Origin: Aquincola sp.
Lineage (GTDB): Bacteria; Pseudomonadota; Gammaproteobacteria; Burkholderiales; Burkholderiaceae_C
Direction of reading: 5' to 3'
NCBI GenBank assembly: GCA_029884035.1
Contig: JAOUIM010000153.1
Location: 1-7,898 of the forward strand
Length of the DNA stretch: 7,898 nucleotides
In this document: positions 1 through 6,261 of the stretch, piece after piece
How the letters are laid out: every line of letters begins with the position of its first letter
Position numbering within the stretch: position 1 is the first letter of the stretch
Position numbers and translations under genes: made by a program
Notes under the pieces: generated by a model
Database searches by the model: none
Seen by the model: the letters and a program-made list of their open reading frames with translations, nothing else
Told to the model about the DNA's origin: nothing

Positions 1-702
1 TTCGCGGCCCGTTTCGACCTGTTCTCGCCGTGGACGCTCGAGAACTTCCAGCGTGTGTGGCATGCGGCCCCCTTCGCTCGCTACTTCTTCAACACCTTCG
101 CGCTCGTCAGCACGATCCTGATCTGCCAACTGGTCATCTGCACGATGGCGGCCTACGCCTTCGTCTGTTTCCCGTTCCGCGGGTCGGATGCGCTGTTCAT
201 GATGGTTCTGGTCCAACTGATGATCATGCCGGAGGTGCTGCTGGTCGAGAACTACCGGACCTTGTCGAAGCTCGGCCTGCTGGACACCACGGTGGGAATC
301 GCGCTTCCCTACCTGGCGTCCGCCTTCGGCATCTTCCTGTTCCGCCAGACGTTCAAGAGCATTCCCAAGGAATTGGAGGAAGCGGCCAGGCTCGAAGGTG
401 CGAATGGTCTGCAGGTCCTGTGGCATCTCTACGTGCCGCTCGCCAAGCCGACCTACATCGCCTATGGCCTGGTCACCGTGTCCTATCACTGGAACAACTT
501 CCTGTGGCCGTTGGTCGTCACCAACTCGGTCGAGACCCGCCCCATCACCGTCGGCCTGCAGGTCTTCGCGACAATCGAGCAAGGCATCGACTGGAGCATG
601 GTCACCGCCGCCACCATGCTGTCGGTGACGCCGCTCGTCGTCGCGTTCCTGCTGTTCCAGCGCCAGTTCGTACAAAGCTTCATGCGCGCCGGCATCCGCT
701 GA
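1..702 (+). CDS. Carbohydrate ABC transporter permease, MalG/UgpE type (5' partial)
   Basis: Inner-membrane permease subunit of a CUT1-family sugar importer. The frame is open from base 1, so the N-terminus (probably about 45-50 residues, including the first membrane helix) lies off the left edge; 233 residues are visible. Hydrophobic segments fall near visible residues 29-57, 64-84, 96-115, 151-173 and 199-220. The cytoplasmic EAA loop that docks on the ATPase is clear: EEAARLEGA starting at residue 126, with conserved G133 and P146. The WNNFLWPL stretch (164-171) and the C-terminal FVQSFMRAGIR are typical of MalG/UgpE proteins. The stop is followed 21 bases later by the phosphodiesterase, then galT and galK, so it is probably the last transporter gene of the operon. 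Substrate cannot be read from a permease; the context suggests a galactoside or a glycerophosphodiester. The family call is secure and the UgpE-like flavour is an impression. Confidence 0.93.
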   Translation, partial: FAARFDLFSPWTLENFQRVWHAAPFARYFFNTFALVSTILICQLVICTMAAYAFVCFPFRGSDALFMMVLVQLMIMPEVLLVENYRTLSKLGLLDTTVGIALPYLASAFGIFLFRQTFKSIPKELEEAARLEGANGLQVLWHLYVPLAKPTYIAYGLVTVSYHWNNFLWPLVVTNSVETRPITVGLQVFATIEQGIDWSMVTAATMLSVTPLVVAFLLFQRQFVQSFMRAGIR

Positions 703-723
703 GCCGTCCTGCGGAGTCAAGCC

Positions 724-1542
724 ATGCTGATCGGGCATCTGTCGGACATCCACCTCTTCGTCAGGAAGCCGGACTCGACATTCATCCGCCCCGACATTGC
801 CGACGCGCTACAACGCATCGTCGCCGACATTGCGGCCTTCGTGCCCGCCATTGATATCGTCGTGCTGACCGGGGACCTGACGGACTGTGGTGCCAAGGAA
901 GACTATGCCCTGTTGCGCGAACTGCTCGCGCCTCTCTCGGCAAAGGTCCTTGCCATACCCGGCAATCATGATCTGCGCGCGAATTTCCGGCGGGCGTTCA
1001 ACGACATCTTGCCCTTCGAGGAAGGCGAGTCAGCGCAGTACGAGGTTGTCCATGGCGGCACTCGCTTTCTGGCGCTGGACACTGTGGACGAAGGCAACGT
1101 GGCGGGACGCTTGTGCCCGCAGCGCTTGGCATGGGTCGAGAAGAAGCTGGCTGAGCCCTTCGCTGGTCCGACCACGATCCTCATGCACCACCCACCCAAT
1201 GTCAGCGGGATCGCCTTCTTTGACAACATCGGCTTGGTCGAGGGCGCCGGCGAATTCGGCAGGATGATCGCGCGGCACCGCGGAAGCCTCAACATCATGT
1301 GTGGGCACATCCATCGGCCGACACAGGCATTGTGGAACGGTGCCTTTCTGGCCGTTGCGGGCAGTCCCGCATTCCAGACCGATCTCGACCTGCAAGTCCC
1401 GGCGGTGGATCCGACCGTGGTCGATATCCCGTATGCCTACTTCGTCTACAACCGCACCGGGGATGGCAACTTTTCAGTTCATCCGCGTTATGTAGCCCTG
1501 TCGGACCGGACCCGTTCGCCCTGCGCCGGCGTCGGTCCTTGA
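724..1542 (+). CDS. Class III metallophosphodiesterase (GpdQ/CpdA-like)
   Basis: A 272-residue cytoplasmic (no signal peptide) calcineurin-like phosphoesterase with a two-metal site. All family motifs are present: D8-x-H10 in HLSDIHL, GD51 in LTGDLTDCG, GN81-H82-D in IPGNHD, H155 in MHHPP, and H195-x-H197 in CGHIHR. Length and ligand spacing almost match my recollection of Enterobacter GpdQ (274 residues; ligands near 8, 10, 50, 80, 156, 195, 197), which hydrolyses glycerophosphodiesters. The related CpdA cleaves cAMP with the same motifs, so the substrate is undecided. ATG 724 is supported by GGAG at 713-716, seven bases upstream, and by the HLSDIH motif starting at residue 5. It sits between a transporter permease and galT, which argues for a catabolic role such as cleaving an imported phosphodiester, though removing cAMP to tune sugar-operon expression is also possible. 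The last dozen residues look like a non-conserved tail. Confidence 0.88.
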   Translation: MLIGHLSDIHLFVRKPDSTFIRPDIADALQRIVADIAAFVPAIDIVVLTGDLTDCGAKEDYALLRELLAPLSAKVLAIPGNHDLRANFRRAFNDILPFEEGESAQYEVVHGGTRFLALDTVDEGNVAGRLCPQRLAWVEKKLAEPFAGPTTILMHHPPNVSGIAFFDNIGLVEGAGEFGRMIARHRGSLNIMCGHIHRPTQALWNGAFLAVAGSPAFQTDLDLQVPAVDPTVVDIPYAYFVYNRTGDGNFSVHPRYVALSDRTRSPCAGVGP

Positions 1543-1589
1543 CACGGACGCACCGCCAGAGGCAGCCGAACATTGCTCGCCCCAAACCC

Positions 1590-2648
1590 GTGACATTCAA
1601 CCCGACCGACCACCCGCATCGCCGCTTCAATCCGCTGAAGGACGAGTGGATCCTGGTGTCGCCGCACCGGGCAAAGCGTCCCTGGCAAGGTCAGCACGAA
1701 GCTGTGGACAGAGGCCCGCGTGTCACACATGATCCCGGCTGCTACTTGTGCGCGGGCAACAGGCGCGTGACGGGAGAGACCAACCCTGCATACGCTGGCA
1801 CCTACGTCTTCACCAACGACTTCACGGCGTTGACGGAAGACACGCCGGACTCACCCCTTGCGACGGATCCGCTCTTCCAGCTGCAGAGCGCGCGAGGCAC
1901 CACCCGCGTCGTCTGCTTTTCTCCGGACCACAGCAAGTCGTTGCCGGAAATGCCGCTCGAAGCGATCGGTCATGTCATTGCGACTTGGCGGGAGCAATGC
2001 CTTGAACTCGGCCGCACCTACCCGTGGGTCCAGGTGTTCGAGAACAAGGGCGCGATGATGGGATGCTCCAATCCGCACCCGCACGGACAGATCTGGGCCA
2101 CCAGTTTTCTGCCCAATGAGGCAGTCGCCGAAGCGCGATCTCAGGCGGCCTACCTCGCCGAGCATGGCCGTCCCCTGCTGCTCGACTACATCCAACGCGA
2201 GCTGCGCTCTGGCGAGCGCGTGGTGGTGAACACCGAGTACTGGATGGCCGTCGTTCCCTATTGGGCATCGTGGCCCTTCGAGACCCTGTTGATGCCGAAG
2301 GCGCACGTGCTTCGCTTGACGGCGCTCTCGCAGCAGCAGGAGGCCGATCTCGCCGTGGCGCTAAAGCAGCTGACCACCCGATACGACAACCTGTTCCAGA
2401 GCTCTTTCCCGTATTCGATGGGCTGGCATGGCGCGCCCTTTGCCACTGCTCGCACGGAGAGCGCTGAACAGACCGCGGAATCTTGGCAACTGCACGCGCA
2501 CTTCTATCCGCCCTTGCTGCGATCCGCGTCAATCCGGAAGTTCATGGTTGGATATGAGATGCTGGCCGAGACACAGCGCGACCTGACGCCCGAGCAGGCG
2601 GCCGCGCGCCTGCGCGCCGTCGGTGACGTCCACTATCGAGAGGCCTGA
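1590..2648 (+). CDS. galT: Galactose-1-phosphate uridylyltransferase (GalT, class I)
   Basis: Leloir-pathway enzyme that exchanges UMP between UDP-glucose and galactose 1-phosphate through a uridylylated histidine. With GTG 1590 as start it has 352 residues (E. coli about 348) and begins MTFNPTDHPHRRFNPL, matching the E. coli N-terminus; this alignment decides the start because no good Shine-Dalgarno is seen. An in-frame TTG at 1539, overlapping the stop of the phosphodiesterase gene, is an alternative start. Metal-site residues C51, C54, H114 and H163 and the nucleophile H165 (NPHPHGQIW) are intact, each one position lower than in E. coli. Other landmarks are CAGNRRVTGETNP, FSPDHSKSLPEM, WPFETLLMPKAHVL and the C-terminal GYEMLAETQRDLTPEQAAA. 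galK follows after 12 bases. Many TTG, TTT and CAA-type codons set it apart from the genes right of 4247. The very high resemblance to gammaproteobacterial GalT is from memory. Confidence 0.98.
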   Translation: MTFNPTDHPHRRFNPLKDEWILVSPHRAKRPWQGQHEAVDRGPRVTHDPGCYLCAGNRRVTGETNPAYAGTYVFTNDFTALTEDTPDSPLATDPLFQLQSARGTTRVVCFSPDHSKSLPEMPLEAIGHVIATWREQCLELGRTYPWVQVFENKGAMMGCSNPHPHGQIWATSFLPNEAVAEARSQAAYLAEHGRPLLLDYIQRELRSGERVVVNTEYWMAVVPYWASWPFETLLMPKAHVLRLTALSQQQEADLAVALKQLTTRYDNLFQSSFPYSMGWHGAPFATARTESAEQTAESWQLHAHFYPPLLRSASIRKFMVGYEMLAETQRDLTPEQAAARLRAVGDVHYREA

Positions 2649-2660
2649 ACCGTTCCTGAG

Positions 2661-3809
2661 TTGACACCGATTGCGCGTAGCCGAGCAGCCTTCGCGGCCT
2701 GCTTCGGCGGCAGCGGCATTTGCGTGCGCGCCCCTGGACGTGTCAATTTGATCGGCGAACACACCGACTACAACGACGGCTTCGTGCTTCCCTGCGCGAT
2801 CGACTTCGAAACGGCCGTCACGGGTCGACCGCGAGGAGATGCAACCGTTCGGGTAGTCGCAGCCGATTGTTCGAATGCAACCGATGTGTTTCGGCTCGAT
2901 GCCCCGATCGAGCCCCGCCCCAAAGCACATTGGGCCAACTATGTGCGTGGTGTCGTCAAGCACCTGCAGTTGCGAGGCTTGCCGATCGGTGGAGCCGACA
3001 TCGCCATCGCCGGCAACGTGCCCCAGGGTGCCGGGCTGTCGTCGTCGGCGGCCCTGGAGGTGGCCGTTGGACACATCTTCAAGAGCTTGTACCGGCTCGA
3101 GATCAGTTCCACCGACCTCGCCGTGAACGGACAACAAGCCGAGAACCAGTTCGTCGGCTGCAACTGCGGCATCATGGACCAGCTCGCTTCTGCGACGGGT
3201 CAGCGTGACCACGCCCTGTTGATCGACTGCCGCAGCCTTGCCACCCGCGCCGTGCCGCTGCCAACGGGCGCTTCGTTGATGATTCTCGACTCCAACATTC
3301 CACGGGGGCTCGTGGGGAGCGAATACAACGCCCGCCGAGCGCAGTGTGAGTTGGCCGCACGCCACTTCGGTGTGATGGCCCTTCGCGACGTTGCGATGGA
3401 GACGCTCATCGCCGCGCGTGGCATGCTTGATCCGTTGTTGTTTCGTCGCGCGCGTCACGTCATCAGCGAGAACCTGCGTACTCTGGAGGCCGCCGAATCA
3501 TTGGCGGCGGGCGAGCTTCGACACGTGGGCACGCTGATGGCCTCCTCACACGCCTCCATGCGAGACGACTTCGAGATTTCCGTTCCGGCGATCGACGGGC
3601 TGGTGGATGTCGTTAAGTCTGTAATTGGCTCCGATGGGGGTGTTCGAATGACAGGCGGCGGCTTCGGCGGCTGTGTCGTTGCGCTTCTGCCGCGGGCACT
3701 TGTCACTGAGGTTCACGCCGCGGTGGAAACCGCTTACCGCTCACCTACCGGAGAGAGAGCTGCGATTTACATCTGCCAAGCAGCGCAAGGAGCCAGTATG
3801 GTGGCGTGA
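2661..3809 (+). CDS. galK: Galactokinase (GalK)
   Basis: GHMP-family kinase that phosphorylates alpha-D-galactose at C1 with ATP, supplying GalT. It is 382 residues, the same length as E. coli GalK. Motifs in order: galactokinase signature GRVNLIGEHTDY at 26-37 (R27 and the sugar-binding E-H-x-D cluster), the phosphate loop GNVPQGAGLSSSAALE at 118-133, the catalytic base D173 in GIMDQ, and GGVRMTGGGFGGC at 326-338. The start is TTG 2661: galT ends with a stop at 2646-2648 in the same reading frame, so the frame cannot extend further upstream, and no other start lies before the signature. A GAGAGG at 2638-2643 is rather distant (17 bases) for a ribosome site, so translational coupling to galT is likely. 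The protein is complete. Codon use is relaxed for such a GC-rich genome: the 60 bases at 3601-3660 contain only 33 G+C. Confidence 0.98.
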   Translation: MTPIARSRAAFAACFGGSGICVRAPGRVNLIGEHTDYNDGFVLPCAIDFETAVTGRPRGDATVRVVAADCSNATDVFRLDAPIEPRPKAHWANYVRGVVKHLQLRGLPIGGADIAIAGNVPQGAGLSSSAALEVAVGHIFKSLYRLEISSTDLAVNGQQAENQFVGCNCGIMDQLASATGQRDHALLIDCRSLATRAVPLPTGASLMILDSNIPRGLVGSEYNARRAQCELAARHFGVMALRDVAMETLIAARGMLDPLLFRRARHVISENLRTLEAAESLAAGELRHVGTLMASSHASMRDDFEISVPAIDGLVDVVKSVIGSDGGVRMTGGGFGGCVVALLPRALVTEVHAAVETAYRSPTGERAAIYICQAAQGASMVA

Positions 3810-3813
3810 TGAA

Positions 3814-3863
3814 CGATCGGGCGGTGAGTGCGTCAGATTCCAGCGCGATCACTCTGCCCATCG
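3814..3863 (+). terminator. Imperfect hairpin just after galK, possible transcript 3' end
   Basis: Left arm 3814-3830 and right arm 3850-3863 pair in three blocks: CGAT with ATCG, GGGC with GCCC, and GAGTG with CACTC, interrupted by small bulges and closed by a 19-base loop. It begins five bases after the galK stop. There is no T-run, so it is not a classical intrinsic terminator; it could be an mRNA 3'-end stabiliser or chance pairing. Confidence 0.3.
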
Positions 3864-4179
3864 ACAGCCTTGAACGAACCGGCGTCCACCAAAGCGAATG
3901 GACTGTGCAAGGGAATCGTGTCCGCGCGGGTCTGGCGGCCACGCGGGCCGGGTATGGCTGGCAAGCCGCGAGATGGCAAACGGCGACAAATTCACCGCGA
4001 CGTGATTGATGTAGGTCCAGTCTTGAACAGCCGTTGGCGGAGGCGAATCCACTGGCCGCTCATGGCCGTCCAGCGACGCACAGGTTCCGCGCCTGAACGA
4101 TCACAGCGTGCGCATCGCGAACATTCGGCGTGCTGAATTGGCCGTCGCCACGGTGGCATCACCGGGCACTCGGATCCTC

Positions 4180-4198
4180 GGACGCGACCGTCGCGTCC
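4180..4198. repeat. Perfect 9-bp inverted repeat with a 1-base centre
   Basis: GGACGCGAC, a central C, then GTCGCGTCC. It lies 49 bases beyond the stop of the histidine phosphatase gene (read on the minus strand) and about 370 bases after galK, in the convergent gap. A smaller inverted repeat, GCCAC-G-GTGGC, is at 4147-4157. As RNA it would form a stem of about 8 bp with a tiny loop on either strand, so it could help end transcription from both sides, although no T-run follows. A palindromic protein-binding site is the alternative. Confidence 0.45.
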
Positions 4199-4246
4199 TG
4201 GCCGAGAGCGGCACTGCGCTGTCCTGCGATTGAACGCGGTGGCGAT

Positions 4247-4918
4247 TCACGCGTGCGTCAGCCAGGACGCGTCGCCGGGTGCGGCCAGGTGCGGCAGCGT
4301 GTTGAAACTGACCAGCGTGTGCCGCCGCGGCGAGACCCGGATCTCGCTCAGTGCGCTGTTGCGCAGGTGCATGTTCAGGTCGATCACCGCCTCGTGGCCG
4401 AGGCCCAGCACCTGGCCCACCGCGTGCGAGATCGGGCCGCCGCTGGAGACGACGAGCACGCGCTGATCGGCGTGCAGGGCACGCACCTCGTTGAGCACCG
4501 CCGTGATGCCGGCGACGAAGTCGGCGTGGGTGGGCATGCCCTCGGGCTGTGCGCGGCCCGCCATCCAGGCCGCGAGGCCCTCGCGCAGGGCGCGGAAATG
4601 CGCGCGTGCGTCCTCGGCCGTCGTCGGTGGCGCGAGCGCGCCGGCGTGCACGGCGCGGATCACCGCTTCGCTGTCGTACTCGTTCAGGCCAGGCCGCGGC
4701 GCGGCATCCGGTTGCGCGCCCAGCGTCGCTTCGATGGCACGCAGCGATTGCGCGTGGCGCTTGAGCGTGCCGATGAGCACCGCGTCGAAGGCGACGCCGT
4801 GGGCGCGAAACCAGTCGCCCAGGCGCTCGCACTGGCGCGCGCCGGTCTCGGAGAGCTGGTCGTAGTCGGCCGCGCCGAGCGAAGCCTGGCCGTGGCGGAC
4901 GAGGTACAGGGTTCCCAT
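4247..4918 (-). CDS. Histidine phosphatase family protein (phosphoglycerate-mutase-like)
   Basis: A 223-residue cytoplasmic protein of the histidine phosphatase superfamily, which transfers phosphate through a phosphohistidine. The N-terminal motif is intact: YLVRHGQAS, with R8 and nucleophile H9. IGTLKRHAQSLRAI near residues 50-62 supplies the usual phosphate-pocket arginine, and E80 in GLNEYDSEA sits where the catalytic acid is expected. The second core histidine, normally in a SHGG motif, is replaced: the sequence reads VVSSGGPISH with S159 in that place and a histidine six residues on. The C-terminal TLVSFNTLPHL fits the family. I chose ATG 4918 because family members start a few residues before LVRHG; ATG 4927 would add three residues. 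It is divergent from the phosphofructokinase gene with 97 bases between. The substrate is unknown; a sugar phosphatase or a broad phosphomonoesterase is as likely as a mutase. GC-rich codon use is like the rest of the right block. Confidence 0.9.
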   Translation of the reverse strand: MGTLYLVRHGQASLGAADYDQLSETGARQCERLGDWFRAHGVAFDAVLIGTLKRHAQSLRAIEATLGAQPDAAPRPGLNEYDSEAVIRAVHAGALAPPTTAEDARAHFRALREGLAAWMAGRAQPEGMPTHADFVAGITAVLNEVRALHADQRVLVVSSGGPISHAVGQVLGLGHEAVIDLNMHLRNSALSEIRVSPRRHTLVSFNTLPHLAAPGDASWLTHA

Positions 4919-5015
4919 GGCCGGCATTGTGCGGGCACGCTGCCGCGCGGCCGTGTCGCACCGGTGACCCGGCACAATCGCGCATCGATCGACTTTCGCC
5001 AGGAGAGCCCCGACC
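4919..5015. promoter_or_regulatory. Divergent promoter region between the phosphatase and phosphofructokinase genes
   Basis: This 97-base space must hold start signals for both directions. ATTGTGC at 4926-4932 and GCACAAT at 4972-4978 form a 7-bp inverted pair, giving a CACAAT -10-like box facing each gene. For the rightward gene the box at 4973-4978 would start transcription near 4985, leaving a short leader with AGGAG at 5001-5005, ten bases before ATG 5016. For the leftward gene the box would place the transcript start almost on ATG 4918, and no Shine-Dalgarno is seen there. I found no good -35 hexamer for either box, so promoter positions are tentative. Confidence 0.4.
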
Positions 5016-6233
5016 ATGCCCGCACCCGCCCGCATCCTCGTCGCCCAAGGCGGCGGCCCCACCGCCGTGATCAACCAGTCGCTGGTGGGCATCGTGCTCG
5101 AGGCGCGCCGCTACGGCCAGGTCGAACGCATCTATGGCGCGCGCCACGGCGTGCGGGGCGTGATCAACGAGGACCTGCTCGACCTGACGCAGGAGACCAC
5201 CGAGCACCTGGAGCGCGTGGCCGCCACGCCGGCCTCGGCGCTCGGTTCTACGCGCGACAAGCCCGACCTCGAGTATTGCAGGAAGATGCTGGCGGTGCTG
5301 CGCGCGCACGCCATCACGCACTTCTTCTACATCGGCGGCAACGACTCGAGCGACACCGTGCGCATCGTCGCCGACGAGGCGGCCAAGGCCGGTTATCCGC
5401 TGCGCGCGATCCACGTACCCAAGACGATCGACAACGACCTGATGGGCAACGACCATGTGCCCGGCTTCGCCTCGGCGGCGCGCTTCGTGATGCAGGCGTT
5501 CGCCGGAGCCAACCTCGACAACGCCGCGCTGCCAGGCGTGTACGTGGCTGTCGTCATGGGGCGCCACGCCGGGTTCCTGACGGCGGCTTCTGCCGCCGCG
5601 CGTGTCGGGCCCGACGACGGCCCGCACCTCATCTACCTGCCCGAGCGCACGTTCGAGATCGAACGCTTCCTTGCCGACGTCAAGGCGGTGCACGCGCGCC
5701 TGGGCCGCTGCGTCGTCGCGGTCAGCGAAGGCATCCATGACGCCAGCGGCGAGGCGATCGCGTCCAAGCTGGCCAAAGGCGGCGTCGAGCGCGACGCCCA
5801 TGGCAACGTGCAGCTGTCGGGCACCGGTGCGCTCGCCGACCTGTTGTGCGACGAGATCAAGGACAAGCTCGGCATCAAGCGCGTGCGCGGCGATACCTTC
5901 GGCTACCTGCAGCGCAGCTTCCTCGGCTGCGTCAGCGATGTCGACGCGCGCGAGGCGCGCGAGGTCGGCCAGCGCGCGGTGCAGTTCGCGCTGCTGCGCG
6001 ATGCCAACGGCTCGGTCGCGATCCGCCGCACCGGCGACTACGCGGTCGACCTCGTGCTGCAGCCGCTCGAGGCGGTCGCGGCGAAAACGCGCGTGATGGA
6101 CGACGCCTTCATCAACGCCGCCGGCAACGACGTGACGCCCGCCTTCATGGACTACCTGCGGCCCCTGCTGGGCAGCGGGCTGCCGCAGGCGGCGCGGTTG
6201 CGCGCGGTGAGCGTGCCCAAGGTTGGCACGTAG
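5016..6233 (+). CDS. pfp: 6-phosphofructokinase, pyrophosphate-dependent type
   Basis: Cytoplasmic PFK-family enzyme of 405 residues, converting fructose 6-phosphate to fructose 1,6-bisphosphate. Landmarks are the nucleotide/PPi loop QGGGPTAVINQS (11-22), GGNDS (107-111), PKTIDND (135-141, catalytic base D139), MGRHAGF (181-187), PE (209-210), SEG (237-239) and GYLQRS (296-301). Two positions that separate phosphoryl donors both point to pyrophosphate: D110 where ATP enzymes have Gly (E. coli G104), and K136 where they have Gly (E. coli G124). A PPi enzyme works reversibly and could serve both glycolysis and gluconeogenesis. N109 replaces the aspartate usual at this place (E. coli D103); I recall GGNDS from clostridial-type PPi enzymes, so this is probably a subgroup trait. 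The start has AGGAG at 5001-5005. The gene converges on pepN. Donor use is inferred from residues only. Confidence 0.93.
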   Translation: MPAPARILVAQGGGPTAVINQSLVGIVLEARRYGQVERIYGARHGVRGVINEDLLDLTQETTEHLERVAATPASALGSTRDKPDLEYCRKMLAVLRAHAITHFFYIGGNDSSDTVRIVADEAAKAGYPLRAIHVPKTIDNDLMGNDHVPGFASAARFVMQAFAGANLDNAALPGVYVAVVMGRHAGFLTAASAAARVGPDDGPHLIYLPERTFEIERFLADVKAVHARLGRCVVAVSEGIHDASGEAIASKLAKGGVERDAHGNVQLSGTGALADLLCDEIKDKLGIKRVRGDTFGYLQRSFLGCVSDVDAREAREVGQRAVQFALLRDANGSVAIRRTGDYAVDLVLQPLEAVAAKTRVMDDAFINAAGNDVTPAFMDYLRPLLGSGLPQAARLRAVSVPKVGT

Positions 6234-6261
6234 CCGACCTGCCCAGCTTCCCGCCACGCAA

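Larger units (their letters stand above)
3810..4246. other. 437-base gap without a convincing gene
   Basis: This stretch separates galK (+) from the histidine phosphatase (-), whose 3' ends converge here. All frames break up into short ORFs. The best candidate starts at ATG 3809-3811, which shares its A with the galK stop (TGATG), and ends at 4009 (66 residues). An AAGGAG lies at 3787-3792, 16 bases upstream, which is long for a ribosome site. The peptide has no motif I recognise, and the imperfect hairpin at 3814-3863 covers its start. A second open stretch without a clear start, 4027-4233 (+), ends in SGTALSCD and also matches nothing I know. Sampled composition is like the gal genes (3961-4020: 34 of 60 G+C). 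I searched by eye for galM, transposase and tRNA remnants and could not defend any. Decayed coding DNA is possible. Confidence 0.5.

Noticed and set aside
30..854. A 274-codon + strand frame overlapping the permease gene
   Set aside because: Shadow frame; the permease frame has membrane segments and an intact EAA loop, and this one has neither.
1299..1589. Extension of galT upstream to ATG 1299
   Set aside because: This would overlap the phosphodiesterase gene by about 240 bases, and the added residues do not resemble GalT, whose N-terminus aligns from GTG 1590.
2529..3458. A 309-codon minus-strand frame opposite galK
   Set aside because: Antisense to an unmistakable galactokinase and without any recognisable motif.
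3849..4052. Minus-strand frame with a TYINHVAVNL stretch, briefly considered as an aldose 1-epimerase (galM) or transposase remnant
   Set aside because: The similarity is limited to a few residues, lacks the flanking conserved residues of either family, and is in the opposite orientation to the gal operon.
4130..5740. A 536-codon + strand open frame across the phosphatase and the start of the phosphofructokinase
   Set aside because: It overlaps two recognisable genes in the wrong frame or strand and its product is low-complexity, Arg/Ala-rich sequence.
4101..6257. A 718-codon minus-strand open frame opposite the phosphofructokinase gene
   Set aside because: It is an antisense shadow created by GC-rich codon bias. 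The protein is Arg/Ala/Gly-rich with no motif, while the + strand frame encodes a recognisable PFK and 4247-4918 encodes the phosphatase in another frame.
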